DNA of 64,000 nucleotides from Tetracentron sinense (GCA_015143295.1 JABCRI010001125.1:62001-126000); one strand, 5' to 3'; positions 11,657 to 24,900 are shown, numbered from the stretch's first letter. A program made the numbers and translations. Notes: a model not told the origin generated them from the sequence alone.

Positions 11657-12977
11657 TGTTTGAGTTGAGAACTCACAAATTCAAGAGGATGGTTAAGTCT
11701 TCCTATAAGTCTATCTAGCATTTTTAAGATTATGCAATCAAATTATTAATTACGGGATGATGAACTTAAAGTGTGAATCAGGAAAATAAGCAAATTACAA
11801 TACAAGCAATTTTACGTGGAAACCCTTCCAAGAAAAACCACGGGACCTAGTCCAGCAATGAGAATCCACTAACACAAAGTATCAAATACTTACAGATTTA
11901 AACCTCACCTGAACATGACTCGACTTCCTCGATCCACGGCTAGTCCTACACGCCTCAATAAGTAATCACGATCTCGCAAAACTCGTAATCTACCGCAGTA
12001 GTTTGTTCTTCTCTTGTGTCTCGATAATCACGATCTCCATGATCGATCTCCATCAATGACGGCTTCGGATTCCACCGATAAAATATCACATCCACGATCC
12101 TCCTCAGATAGATCTCATTCCCAAAGGCTTCATAATACTCCGACCAATTTTTTCTTTCTAGAACGGGTTGATGGTTTGATTAAAATCAAATCTTAGATGG
12201 ATTTCATCAATGGGAAAGCCCAAGCAAGCAAGAATGGAACAATGACTTGCAAACCCTAGGATAGAAGAGAAACTAATCAAGGGAGGGAGAGAAAATAAAT
12301 TATGAGTTTCTATGAACTCTAGAGATAGCCCAATACCCTCTCAATACTCTCCCAAAGTCCCCATTCATGGACTAGAAGAGTTCTTATTAAATAGAGAAAC
12401 CAAAACCAAGTATTAGAAGTTGCCAAAACGAATTTAGAAGGATTTTTAGGTATTAGGTCAACCCACAGTGGCAGTTTGGTCATCTAACTGCACTTTTGGG
12501 TCGACCCAACATTTGCATGCTCTCTGGTCCATTTTCTCATACAAAAAGTTCAAGGCCTAGGTCGACCCAATACTGTTTTGGTCGACCAAGTCTTAAAATC
12601 TCAGAATTTGCTCCTACTTCCTTCATGAAAATTGTAGATATTTTCGAGACGGTCGATTTGATATATTATGGAGTAAAATCGGAGCTATGGTTTGAGAGAT
12701 ATGCCTGTTACAAGGAACCTTGGTTTTTAAGAACCTCTAACACTTTTTGGGCTACATATCTAGTTACCGAAGGTCCATATGATTATTCTAAGTCAATTTT
12801 CACCTAAGGTAACATGGTATCTAGGTTACTTACCATCCTATGAGTGAAACGAGGGCTATGATCGGAATGTCTTCAACTCATCTTCTTCAGTCTGCATCTT
12901 CACTTGTCTTGGACGTTTGTAGACAATGACACAAGATACACTAACACTCACTGTTTTAACAAGGGAATATGCCAACA
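11657..12977 (-). mobile_element. Probable solo LTR, copia-type, minus orientation
   Basis: The right end reads gaatatgccaaca, so on the minus strand the LTR begins TGTTGGCATATTCC, a usual copia start. The left boundary is proposed at tgtttgagttgagaactc, giving TGTT/AACA termini. CTAA flanks both sides (11653-11656, 12978-12981), one base short of the usual 5-bp duplication. Inside are GTCGACC palindromes (12455-12590). No coding domain is present. The left end is less secure than the right. Confidence 0.55.
12455..12590. repeat. GGTCGACC palindrome set inside the copia-type LTR
   Basis: Copies: ggtcaaccc (12455), gggtcgaccc (12498), aggtcgaccc (about 12559) and ttggtcgaccaa (12578). The last two form a close pair, like the paired palindromes in the neighbouring elements. 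Confidence 0.8.
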
Positions 12978-12981
12978 CTAA

Positions 12982-13520
12982 AACATAGACTTTACACTTA
13001 CAATCAAACTAAGGTGTACAAAAATCCTGGTATTTTTCCTGGTTATGACTGATCGATCGGTGGTGAATCTCCAATCGATCAGAGGCTCTGTTTTCCCCAT
13101 TTTTCTCATCATTTGAACCACAATCCATAATTAGATACAAAACACCCTCATTTTCATTAATTAAACCCCATAACTATTACATGGGAGACCTAGGGCTCTA
13201 CAAAATAGAAAAAATTATTCTTTTTCATCTTCTTTTTCCTCCTAGATGTTTTTAGTGGGTAACAAAGAACTTCATTTTTCTTCTTCTTCTTTTTGAATAT
13301 AATTCCTGTAGCAGTGGGGTCTCTCTTCGTCTTCTTCAAACACACCAAGGGTTTCAGAAGGAAATTTAATGAAGGGTTTACAAGTTACATAGTTGGGGAA
13401 CAAACAGGGGTAGAGGTATTTTGGATAGAAAAACAAAAGGCCAATTACTTGCTGTAGGCTTGCACGTGTGTAAGCCTACATAAATAAATTCTAAAAAGTA
13501 GAGCTATTTTCGTTCTTTTT
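12982..13520. other. Non-coding sequence between LTR and foldback element
   Basis: Contains gatcgatcgg and ccaatcgatcag near 13051-13082, then T-rich and mixed AT-rich sequence. No gene supported. Confidence 0.5.
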
Positions 13521-14808
13521 GGGATTTTTACCCTTTTAAAACCCCTTTTTCAAAAAAAGTATGAAAATCAGCTTACTTTTTAAATAGTTGTTTTTTCATC
13601 TTTCACGCGTGTGAATCGCTCAAGCGTGTGAGAGAGCTCATGAGAAAGTCCAAAATACCCCTGAGAACACTTGACATTCTCTAACCCTTTCGAACAAATA
13701 CACTCCACAACTATTCAGAGTCAAAAGAAGAAGAAGAAGAAGAATAAGAAGAAGAGGAGGAGGAGTCTCCTCACTTGAAAATGATTAACTCATTCCCACT
13801 TAGATTTGATCTTTTCACATAACCTCTTTTGTACTAGTCTGATTTTTGAGCTTGGATACATCCCACCCACACATGTGACAAAGGTGAACTTCATGGTTCT
13901 CATGTCCTACAAAACAAGAAACTCATTAAAAATCTTATATACATAAAAAGAAGAACATGAAGAACTGAAATAACCCGAACAAAAAGCAGATTCAAATTCA
14001 AGAAAAATAGGCAAAACCCATGAAGAAAATCAAAAAAGGTGGATGAGTCTTACTATGATCTCGACTGTCAAGAAATCTCGCCAAAAAAAACCAGAAATAA
14101 AAAAAAAATATATATCGAGAAAAAAATGCTAAATCGAGATTTTTTTTACTAAATCAATTTTTTTTTACTAAATTGAATTTTTTTTACTAAATCAAAATTC
14201 TTTTACCAAATTGAAATTTTTTTTCTCTAAATCGACTTTTTTTTACTAAATCGATTTTTTTTTCTCTAAATCGAGAATTTATTTTACTAAATTATTTTCA
14301 ATAAAATTCTCAATTTAGCATTTTTTTCTTAATATTTGGTTTTTTTTTTTTCAATTGATGATTTTTTTTGCGAGATTTCTATACAGTCGAGATCATAGCA
14401 AGACTCATCCACCTTGTTTGATTTTCTTCATGGGTTTTGCCTGTTTTTCTTGAATTTGAATCTACTTTTTGTCACATGTGTGGTTGGACCTTTTCCAACC
14501 CATATCCAAGCTCGAAAATCAAACCAATACATAAGAGGGTATGTGGAAAGATTGAATCTGAGTGAGAATGAGTTAATCATTTTCGAGTGAGGAGACTCCT
14601 TCTCTTCCTCTTCTTCTTCTTCTTTAGACTTTGAATAGTTGTGGAGTGTATTTGTTCGAAAGGATTAGAGAATGTCGTGTTCTCATGGGTATTTTGGACT
14701 TTCTCACGAGTTCTCTCACACGCGTGAAAACTGAAAAAAATAACTCTTTTAAAAGTAAATTGATTTTCATATTTTTTCGAAAAAGGGTTCGTAAAAGGAT
14801 AAAAATCC
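13521..14808. mobile_element. Foldback element with long inverted arms
   Basis: The left arm (about 13521-14090) and right arm (about 14365-14808) are reverse complements with small differences. For example, ggtggatgagtcttactatg at 14039 pairs with the sequence at 14391-14410, and the GAA-rich stretch at 13725-13765 pairs with the CTT-rich stretch near 14600. The outer ends are GGGATTTTTACCC and AAAAATCC. The loop is a tandem T-rich repeat (tttttactaaatcga). No transposase is present. Long arms suggest a non-autonomous Mutator-like or foldback element. No clear target duplication was found. Confidence 0.8.
14100..14345. repeat. T-rich tandem repeat in the foldback loop
   Basis: Repeated units of about 18-24 bases of the form ttttttttactaaatcgaa, with variation in T-run length. 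Confidence 0.75.
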
Positions 14809-14908
14809 AATTCCTTTCCCCTTTTATCTCTTCACATTTTGGGTTGGATAGGAATGAAAAGAGTGAGAGTGAGAGTGTAGTGTTAATCGCATCAATCATT
14901 AGTCGCTA

Positions 14909-15821
14909 ATAAATAGGAAAAAGTCAAACAATCTAGGCGTGGACCCCAACAATTGACGTTTACCAGTTATGGTTAGAAGCGATTAGGGCTAGTATTTTGA
15001 AAATAAAAAAATGTTAGAATTTAAAACAGTACAACTAGAAAACAAGTAAAAAAACACGAGCTTTGAAAAAGTGGCAAATTTCAGCAGAAAAGGAAGTCGA
15101 GAGATTCGAACGATCGAAATGTCACCCCTTCTAATCATTTATGGTTAGAAACGATTCGAACGATCAAAATCCGAGGTGGGTTGGTTGAATTTTGTAGAGA
15201 GAGAGAGAGAGAGATATAGATAGAGAGATTGTGGAGAAAGACCCCAAAAAAAAAAAAAAAAAAAAAAAAACGCAAGTAGAAAAGAGGCGGTTTTGATCTT
15301 CAGAAGCTTCGTTATTAGGGTTTTCTGCGTTCTTCGTTGATTTCTGCTTCTGGGTACTGTTGGATGGTTATAAAGTTCGTATCTTTGAAACAGATCACTC
15401 TTGTCGGCAGCGATGGTGGTTTTGATATTGATCTAGGGTTTGTTTATTCACTGTTTTTGCAAAAAAAAAAAGTTGCTGCTTTTGGTGGATTAGGTCTTGA
15501 ATTGTAGGGCTTTCAGGTTTTACGATTGTAAGGATGGTGATGATGCTTTTAGTTACCAACTCTATCTCTGCCTGGTTCGGAAGTTTTTTATTTTTTGGGT
15601 ATCGTTCTCTGTTTTATTTTGATTAGGTTTTTTGGTGTTCTTTCTGTAGCAAGTGTTATTTAATCTTTTTTGCTATTGTCCATTTAATCGTACGGATGAT
15701 GAAAGCTGCTGTTGTTGGGTTAGAGTTCTTGGGATTTTAGTTTTTTTTTTTATCTTTTTGAAGGTTTTAGGACTTTTGGGTTATCATAATTGTTTGGAGG
15801 GATTAAGGATGATGGTGTTAT
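14909..15821 (+). promoter_or_regulatory. Upstream region and 5' leader of the TGA gene
   Basis: The region between the foldback element and the TGA start. It has a GA microsatellite (15195-15214), an A-run (15246-15270) and a leader-like stretch from about 15280. Several TTGAC/GTCAA W-box-like cores occur, for example near 14953. No clear TATA box was identified. A 5' UTR intron is possible (gatctagggtttgtttattc near 15430), but transcript data would be needed. Confidence 0.45.
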
Positions 15822-15832
15822 ATGGGAAGTAG
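15809..15832 (+). promoter_or_regulatory. Possible uORF overlapping the TGA start codon
   Basis: ATG ATG at 15809 and 15812 opens a frame of seven codons ending TAG at 15830-15832. It is +1 to the main frame and overlaps the proposed start at 15822. It matters only if the mature leader includes these bases. Confidence 0.4.
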
Positions 15833-15919
15833 AACAGCAAGGGCTGGTGCAGAAGATGTTAAGGAAGCTGTGGGCGGGATGCCGAGCTTCGTTCCTCCAT
15901 TACCCATTTCTCATGCACT
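15822..15919 (+). CDS. TGA2.1-like: TGA exon 1
   Basis: Codes residues 1-32 plus two bases of codon 33 (MGSRTARAG to PISHA). Donor is gtaagt. The [13 protein letters not shown] stretch is typical of long clade II TGA proteins. Confidence 0.88.
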
Positions 15920-18900
15920 GTAAGTTTTTTTCCCAGCAAGAATCTTTTGATTGGCTTATAAGTTGGGCTTTACATGAACAATTTGATGTTTCTGTTATTT
16001 TGTTTATTCTTGAGATTCAAAAAAGCAATAGTGGTAATTTTGTTTTGATAGTCATCTATGCTTATTTACCTGAGCATTTCATGTCTAATGTTGAATTTAT
16101 TACAGCTTCCGTTTCTCAGATTGTCCTTCGATAATGTTTGTTCTATTGCCTTTTTGTAGTTGAATTTAGTAGTTGCTTTCAGATGGATGTACTTTTGGTA
16201 TTGTTGGCCTTTTCTTTGGAGATTCCCTCTCAGACCAGAGACAGACACAAAACACTTAAGAAGACACCTGAGATAATGGATAACCAGTTTGCTAAGAAGA
16301 TGCCGTAGAGAATAAGGATATCATCAGCATATTGGAAATGAGAAATCTTAAGATCATTATCGCTTTTAGAGAAACCTTCTATAAACTCCTCATCCGCCCT
16401 CCTTATCACATGGTTCAAAGCCTTCGCAACCATAATAAAGAGAAAATGGGATAAATAATGCCTTGCCTCAGGCCCTGTGAGCTTCTAACGCTGGCTAGAC
16501 AACCATTCATAAGGATCGAGAAGGAGACCGAGACATAGCAAAACTTCATTAAAGCTCTTCATTTCATACCAAACCCTAACCTTCTCATCAAATACCCTAA
16601 AAACTCTCAATGGAGATGGTCATAGGATTCATACCAAACCCCAACCTTCTCATCAAATACCCTAAAAATTCTCAATTAACATGGTCATAGGTCTTCTCAA
16701 GGTCTAGCTTACAAAAGATTTTCCCGTACCACTTCTGGTCTAGAGTCTAAACATTTATTTGCAATCAAAATGCCATCTAGAATTTGTCTCTCATGAACCC
16801 AAAGCAACAATTTGGAATGGAGAAATGTTTGAATGCATAAACCTTATTGTATCTAACCTTGATTCTGCTCCTGTGAGCCATGATGATCGGGATTATAGAA
16901 TCTGTTCCGGAAGCAACAATGGTCGGTTTTCAGTGAAATCATTACTACTCTCACTTGAGTCAACATCTTTTGCAACCTTTTCTCATCGACAAATGTGAAA
17001 TCCGGGTATTACATCCAAGGTCTCCTTCATCTGGAATGCATCTTTGCATAAAATCCTCACGTCTGATCACTTAATGAGTAGATGGTTGAGTATGACTAAT
17101 CGTTGTTTCTTATGCCTCCAAGAGGAAGAGACGGTGGATTACCTGCTGTTATATTGTCCTATTGTGGGTGTCATTTGAGGGTATTTTCTTTCCCGATCAG
17201 TAGTTGATTAGGTCTTCCCTTCTTCCTTTTGGAATTTCTTGTCCTGCTAGTCATGATGTTAAGAGGGCAATTTGGTTGGTGCTTCCTGGAACCATTTCAT
17301 GGTCCATTTGGAAAGAGAGAAATCAGAGTGTTCGAGAACTCCCCATCATCTCTCTTTCTTATCCGAGCTCGTATCCGCCTACTGATCTTGGACTGGGTTT
17401 CAATCCGGGATGGAGGGGTGAATCTTGGATCTCTGTTGGGATGACAGTTACTCTATTTTACTATTTCAAGTTTACACTATTGTAAACTCATGTTTGTATT
17501 ATACTCCCTCTATCTTGTACTTATTACCCGTCTATTTTAAATATCTCTTTGATTACCGATAAAAAAAAAAGGCTAGCCAAAACTTTAGCAATGATCTTAT
17601 TATTTATTTATACACAATACCACCAAGCTAATGTGATGAAAGTCTTTGAGCTTTGAGCTCTTGGGTACCTAAAGCAACAAAAGTATAATTTAGCTCTTTA
17701 TCAAAAGAGGCTGTTTAGTGAAATTCCTTGCCACTCATAAAATCCTCACTGATGATAGGCTAACATCTCTTAAGAAAGAGACAGAATAAGCGTCTAGACC
17801 AGTGGCTTTATCGCCAATCATCTCTTGAATAACCCCCATAGATTCTTCCTCCATAAATGGTCTCTCAAGCCCCTCTTTATCCTCATAAGAGATTTGGGCA
17901 AAATTCAACCATCCAATTTCCGTCTGAAAGAATGAGTCTTGCTTATTGTAAAACTTGACAATCTCCTTCCTAATATCCTCTTCCTTGCCCAATGTCACTT
18001 TACCAACCTTTGGCTTTAGCTTGATAATAAGATTGGCCTTCTTCCTAAAAATGACAATTTTTTTGAATAACTTGGTATTTCCATCCCCTTCCTTTTGCTA
18101 TCTTACCCCATATTTTTGTCTCCTAGCAGATCTCTTCATAATCATAAAGTTATTAAGCTTAGACTTTAAAGTTGATTTGTTCTATCTATCAAACTCTAAA
18201 AGGAAAGATGATTATCCTCTTAAGGTTTTTTTTTTGCTTTCCTCACCTCTAGGCTCTAGGATCCTAAACACCTCTTTGTTCCAAGATTTAAGTCTAGATT
18301 TGACAGTTTTCAACTGTAAACCGAATATGGTACTAGGCGAACCCCAAATTAGCTATTTTCCAAGCCGCCTCCACCACCTCATCGAAATCTAGAGCTCTCA
18401 ACCACATCTCAAAATTAAAAGGGGAAGGCCCGCCACCCATTCCAATCGGCTCTAGCAAAATGGGAATATGATCCGAAGTTGGTCTGATCAAAGCAGAGTG
18501 GATCATGTTAGGGAAATGTTCCTCTCATTCAGCACTGTATAACAATCTGTCAAGTCTACTCAAAGATTGAAATATCCTGGAACTGAGACCAAATGAGGGT
18601 TGCACCCTTTAGAGGACAATCAATCAAAATGAATCTATCCCCAAAAAACCTATCATTTTTCTATTCCTTCTACACCCACCTTTCCTCTCGAAAGAAAACC
18701 GAATGGTGTTGAAATCCATGCTCAAACACCAAGGAGCATTCTACCTAATCCCCACATTATCAAACTCGTTCCAAAAGTCGGGAAACTCAAAGGCACGATG
18801 GGGCTGTAACCATGGTAGTTAAATCCTAACGATTTACGATTCAAATCTTACGATTCGATTCGAATCCCAAGCAAAACGATTCAAATCAGAGGTGAAAATC

Positions 18901-21900
18901 TTAATTGGGTGAATCTCATTTGATTTGCGATTCAGAATACGATTTGTGATTCAAATCGTAAGATTCAGGCGATTCATACAATTTGAACACGAAACCCCTT
19001 TTACGGAACAATACTTAAAAAAATATTTTTTATTCTTTTGATTTTCTAAAGGTACTTTATGTTTTTTTAAAAAGAGAAGAAATAAGAAAATCCCTGTTAC
19101 GGACATGCCAAAACCCCTATTTGGGTTGTCTCTCTGTTGCTGTGAAATGGGGAAAAAAAATGATTATATGAGTTTACTTTTGTTGATTTATTTTTTTTAA
19201 GATATTGGTTTTTTTTTTTCATTTTATGGAGATTATTTGCATTTTTTTATAGTGTATGCAATAAAGTATTCATTACTTTCTTTTATCAATAGATATGAAT
19301 GAAATCTTTTGGACAATAAATTATTCTATTTTTTTTTTATTATGTAATTTTTTATATTTTTTAAACAATGGATTGAATCTTACGATTTACGATTTGAATC
19401 CCGATTTGAATCGAATCGGTCCTAAAACGATTTTACGATTCAATTACGATTTAACAACCTTGGCTGTAACCCCCCTGAAAAAATTCACTTAAAGTCCTCT
19501 CCCACCTTCTGGCAAAGAATTGATAAAGAATAAGCACCTACTTCTGAGCCCAAAACCTCAATCTCTTCTATGTTCCATATGATAAGAATGCCGCCCAAGG
19601 CACCAATGGAAGGGAGGGCCACCCACTTAATATCGCGATGACCCACCCTTCCTGAGCAACAAAATATTCCATTTCCTCGAGCTTGGTCTCTTTCAAACAA
19701 AGGATCAAAGCTTTTGACTTCACAGATATTTGCTTAATAAGATTTCTCCGTTCTCTATTACCCACCCCTCTTTTTAGCATTTCTCTCCCCATTACCTCCA
19801 TAATTTATGCTACTTTCAAGTTTTTTCAGTTCTTTGTTGAGTTTGTTTCTTACCCCTCATTTCCGACTCTGTCAATACTTTTATGATCTTTCTTTTCCTC
19901 TTTCTATATCTTGACAAAGAGCCCTGGTAGCCTCCTCACACCCCTCAACTGAGAGACCTAGGAATTTTCCATGCCCCTCCAGCTTTCTAAGACCCAGTCC
20001 AAGGTTTCATCGACGTCATCATACCTAATACCCTTAATATGTCCATTTTCCAACAAAAGTACCTCATCGGACCCCTAGAAATTCAACCCATTTCCATATC
20101 ATGACTCATGAGAGATCATCGACACTAGTAATTGAGTAGGGTCCTTATCAAACCATTTTCAGAACAGTGAAGTGATTCCAGATCTCCTACTTCTATTGAA
20201 CCTAGACCAAAATCGTCACCAAACTGGACCACTTGTTCAAATTATATTGCTGAATTGCGAAATAACTGAATTGAGAACTATCCTGGATGGGCTCTCTCTA
20301 CCATAGTTTTAAAATTTTAACATCTCCAGAATGTGCTTGGAAGTGATTCTTTGGTCCAAATTCAAGTTCTTCACAGCATGGATGGACCTCCTTGGGTCAT
20401 AGGTGAAAAGAGATACTAGCCCTATGGTCCCAAGTCCTGGTATCCTGCGTTCATGTTTGTTGGGAAAGTAACCAAGTTGCTGTCTCTCTAGCAAATTTGG
20501 CTTGTTCCCACTGGTTTTTTCTTCATCAAATGACCTTCCCAGAAATGTGAAGGCTTTACCTTTTTTTCTAGACTGAGTAGGTCTTGGAAATATTTGATTA
20601 TAATTGCTTCTATATATTTATTAATTTAATTTTTTATCTTGTATAGATCTGGTATGAGTTAAGGTTTTATATCCTCAGTTTGGTGTAACTAACTTTTCAA
20701 TATTAATAAACTGGTAAGGGTCCTATACCAGACACCCCCATCTCCACTGAGTGGTTTTATTTTTAAAAATAAAAAATAAACATAACATTAATATGTTAAG
20801 ACTTGTTTGATTGGTGCCATCAATGTTGAGACTTTTGAAAGGCTTGGAAAGTTGTGATGTAGATTCAATAATTTGGCTGGAATATGACTTGTGGGAGATT
20901 ATATTTGGTGACACAGGGTCCAACACTTAATTACTTATCAAGGTTGATTAACCTTGGATATAGACTATTAGGTCTTCCCTTGGGGGCGCCGTTTATAGCG
21001 AAGTCAGTTTGGGAACCAATCATTGAGAGATTTCATAGGAGATTGTCGGGGTGGAAATCCTCTCTTCTCTCCAAAGGAGGCAGACTCACCTTAATAAAGA
21101 GTTCCCTTTGTAGTCTTCTGATGTTCTTCCTCTCCATTTTCAGAATCCCTGCATCTATTGCTGCAAAGTTGGAAAGGCTGCAAAGAGATTTTTTGTGGAA
21201 TGAGAAGGTCGAAATTAAAAAGCTTCATTTAGTAAAGTGGAAGTGGGTCTGCCGGCCTAAAGAGCGTGGGGGTCTAAACATTCGGTCCATTAAGGAGATC
21301 AATGAGGCATTATTGGGGAAATGACTTTGGTGGTTTGGAGTTGAAGAAGGAAGCCTTTGGAGAAGGGTTATCGCGGCTCGACATGGGAGTAGAAATCGGT
21401 GGGAGCCTCGGCAGCCTAGGGGTCTGCATGGGGTTGGTATGTGGAAAGGCATTGTGGCGGGTTGGGTTGAGTTTGTCAAGCATACTCATCTCGTGATTGG
21501 GGATGGGGCGGATACTAAATTTTGGTCCGACCCGTGGTGCGGGTCTTCCTCTCTGAAGCAGTTGTTCCGGACTTTCTTCTTTATCTCCTAAGACAAATCG
21601 GTGGCAGTTGCGGATATGTTTGCCAGGAATGCAGGTGTAGTGGTCTGGTGCCCCTCTTTCAGCCGGGCGCTTAATGACTGGGAAGTTCCAGATCTCGCCA
21701 ATTTGTTGTCCTTGCTAGAATCGGTGACGGTTGATGAGTCCACTAGGGATCGCCAGATTTGGGCATATAACGCTAATGGTAAGTTTTCGGTGAAATCGTA
21801 TCTACAGGTCGTTTATCCGGGTCCCATTGTGAGATTCCCCAGCAAGATAGTTTGGTTTGTTGGGGTGCCTTCTAAGGTGTCGGTTTTTCTTTGGTCAGCC

Positions 21901-24900
21901 TCTTTGGGTAAGACTCTGATGTTGGATAATCTACAAAATAGAGGTTGGAGCCTTCCTAATCGCTGTTGTTTGTGTATGGTGGAGGAGGAGTCAATTGATC
22001 ATTTGTTTTTGCATTGCTCGTTTGCTTGGAGGCTTTTGTTGTATTTTCTTTCTCAGCTCGGGGTCGCTTGGGTATTCCCCTTGACTCTCTTGGACTTGTT
22101 ATCCGGCTAGCTCTCAGTTTCTTTGGACTGCCCGTTGGATTTTGTTTGGGCTCTTCTCCCAGGGGTGATATCATGGTCTTTGTGGAAAGAGAACAGGAGG
22201 GTTTTTGAAAATTCCGCTTCGCCATTGGAGAGTGCTATCGTACGCGCGTCTTGTTGCGGGATTGGGTGGCAACCAAATATGATTTGGAGGAGTTCGGGTT
22301 CGACGAGATTATATCTTAGTGGAGTCAGGGAAGTTCCCTTTTGCATTTATGTAGCTTTGTAATTCCTTGTTCTTGCTGTCTGCCTTTTAGTATTTGCTTT
22401 GTGCCTTTGGCGATTCACTTTTTGTGAATCGTCTTATTTAATGATATTGATATTACTGATCAAAAAAAAAAACGAAGGAAAACAATAGAGGATTCTCATG
22501 TAATTTGGTTGATGGGGAAATGATATTCCCTATAAAATCCTGTATATTAATAAATCTATGTTTTTTAGATGCCAAGAACAAATGAAATTCAAAATAACTA
22601 ATACACAATTGTAAGGTGAATGATTTACACATGCATTTAGTGTTATACTCTCTCTCTCTCAGGCTCTTCACTTTTAATTTACAGTTTCTTTTGGCTGTTG
22701 CTTTTTTGTAATAGGAATTCGATGATATGGATTTTTTTTTCATAGAATGGGGATGTGAATGACTAAGAACAAAGTCACATGTCGGTATCCAAAATGTTGG
22801 GATAATATTTGAGATCAAGAATTTTAGCATGAGGTAGTATTTTACTGTTATTTTACATTTTTTTTGTGTGGTTACATGATTTATAAGCTAATTTCCTTTA
22901 GTTGACTTGGGGAATGTGTGTGTTAACCCAAGAGTTTTCTAATGTTACTACTACATTTTTTTCTAATAGGAGCAAACGCCTGTTTGATTGTCTGGAGTGT
23001 ATTTGCATTTTGTGGTAACTTATGATAACTTATGGGTTTCAGTTGCACAGAGGGAGACTCCATCCATTCTTCTCGAGTTTCTGACTTTCGGGCGCTTGAA
23101 CAGTCCATTGGATTTCGCATAGGTGATGCTGTTGACCTTAGTAGAAGTATGTATTTGATACTCCTGCTCTTTGTAAGAGTTCAATTTGAATGCATGCATA
23201 TCAGTATCTTACGCTCTTTCCTTCGATAATTTTATTAGAAATGTATTGTCTACAGTAACATATAAAGACAGAATTGTATAATCTTTTGCAATATTGCCTA
23301 TTTAAGTTGTAAAAACTTAGCCTTTGTCTTGTTTCCTTTCCTTGAATATGTATAAGAAACATAACTTGGGGCATTGGCCCACAATGAATACTGAGACTTA
23401 ACCCTCCATGGACCAATAAGTGGATGTGCTCATAAATTATGGTTGCTTATTTGGTGAGCACCTTTTGAATTTTCCATAGTATTATCAACCATGTCAGTTT
23501 GATGGTCCTAAATGATATATAAACCTTTTGGTATGCTGTTGCACACTGCCCTAATGAACATAAGCAATTGCTTGGACAATTAAGATTCTGAAGTTCACAA
23601 ATTTATGGGCTGATTGGTGCTCCTTCAAGTGAATAATTTCAAGCAAGTCCCTGTCACCAGGGTGCTATGCCATGCTATATTTCTTTCAATTTGCATTGCT
23701 TATGCATCATGGGCTGTGGATTTTATTGGTGCTCCATCAAGTAAATAATTTCAAGCAAGGCCCTCTCAGCAATTGTTGTTGAGGGACATACCCTAATTGT
23801 AGGGTGCTGTCCCATGCTATATTTCTTTCAATTTGCATTGCTTGTTGATCAAGGAATATCAGATTCTAACTTGGATTCTCTCTGGTTTATTTATTACAAT
23901 GAAGACACTGTGTTCAATTCAACAAAGCCAAGCGGCCAGGCATTTGTTTCTGATTCTCCCCAATTTGGTACTTTGAATAAGGTAAACTTCAATTTTACCT
24001 TCAAGAGTTTTATGCTTTTACATCAGTAAGTAATGAAGGTTTTTATTTTTTTTATATTTGGTAATACGTTGTAGTCTTGCTTGTTCTGATTTTTTGTGCA
24101 ATAGTTACTTGCTTCTCCGGATAAAAGTCCATCCACAGCTGGAGTGGGATCCCAGGGGTTGTCTTTACAGAAGGGTCAAAAACCACATCTGGTTTCGATA
24201 TCTAGTGGTCAGTTTGAGAATTGGGGAGAGTCCACAATGGCAGATGGCAGTCCTAGGACTGATACGTCAACAGATGTGGACACAGACGATAAAAATCAGA
24301 AGGTGATGCCTCTAATTCTCTTTTTTTTCCTTTTTACATATTAGTTCCAAAATTTCTGCCCCTCTTTAGATTTATTCCAATGATGCACAACAATTACCAA
24401 GTACTCTAATGCAGGTTTTGTAGTTATATTTACTTAAAGATATTGATTTGTTTCATTTATTGTTATATGCTGAGCAATATTTTGTAAACATCTTCTCTTA
24501 TTGGAATGCTGAACTGTTGTTATTATATACAGTTTGAAGCAGGTCAATCTACTGGTATTGTGGCTTCTGATTCCAGTGACAGATCAAAGGAAAAAACAGG
24601 GGATCAGAAGGTTATATAGTTTGATCTTATCACATGCATATTACCTGCCCTGAGTTCGATAACGTTTGATAATCAAACAAAGATTATTATTTTGTAGACG
24701 CTTCGCAGGCTTGCTCAAAATCGTGAAGCTGCAAGAAAAAGCCGATTGAGGAAGAAAGTAGGTTTACATATTATTTGATTTTTCTTTTTTCTTTCCTGCT
24801 AACATCTATTTGCAGCAATAGAATACATTGCACACAATGTTAGTAATCATTGTTATTCTAGAAAGATCAGTAGTGATTGTGATTGGCAGGTAGCATATTA

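Noticed and set aside
11653-12981. A fully proven solo LTR at 11657-12977
   Set aside because: Only CTAA (4 bp) matches at the flanks and the left end was chosen by eye, so it is kept as probable only.
13512-14817. A 9-bp Mutator target duplication for the foldback element
   Set aside because: The flanks (ttctttttg and aattccttt) do not match, so the superfamily is left open.
17955-18392. 145-aa plus-strand ORF
   Set aside because: Antisense to the minus-strand LINE; Leu/Phe/Ser-rich antisense product without domain.
22014-22362. Extra frames on both strands over the plus-strand LINE
   Set aside because: Shadow frames of the LINE ORF2 C-terminus, which explains the plus-strand wording after one frameshift.
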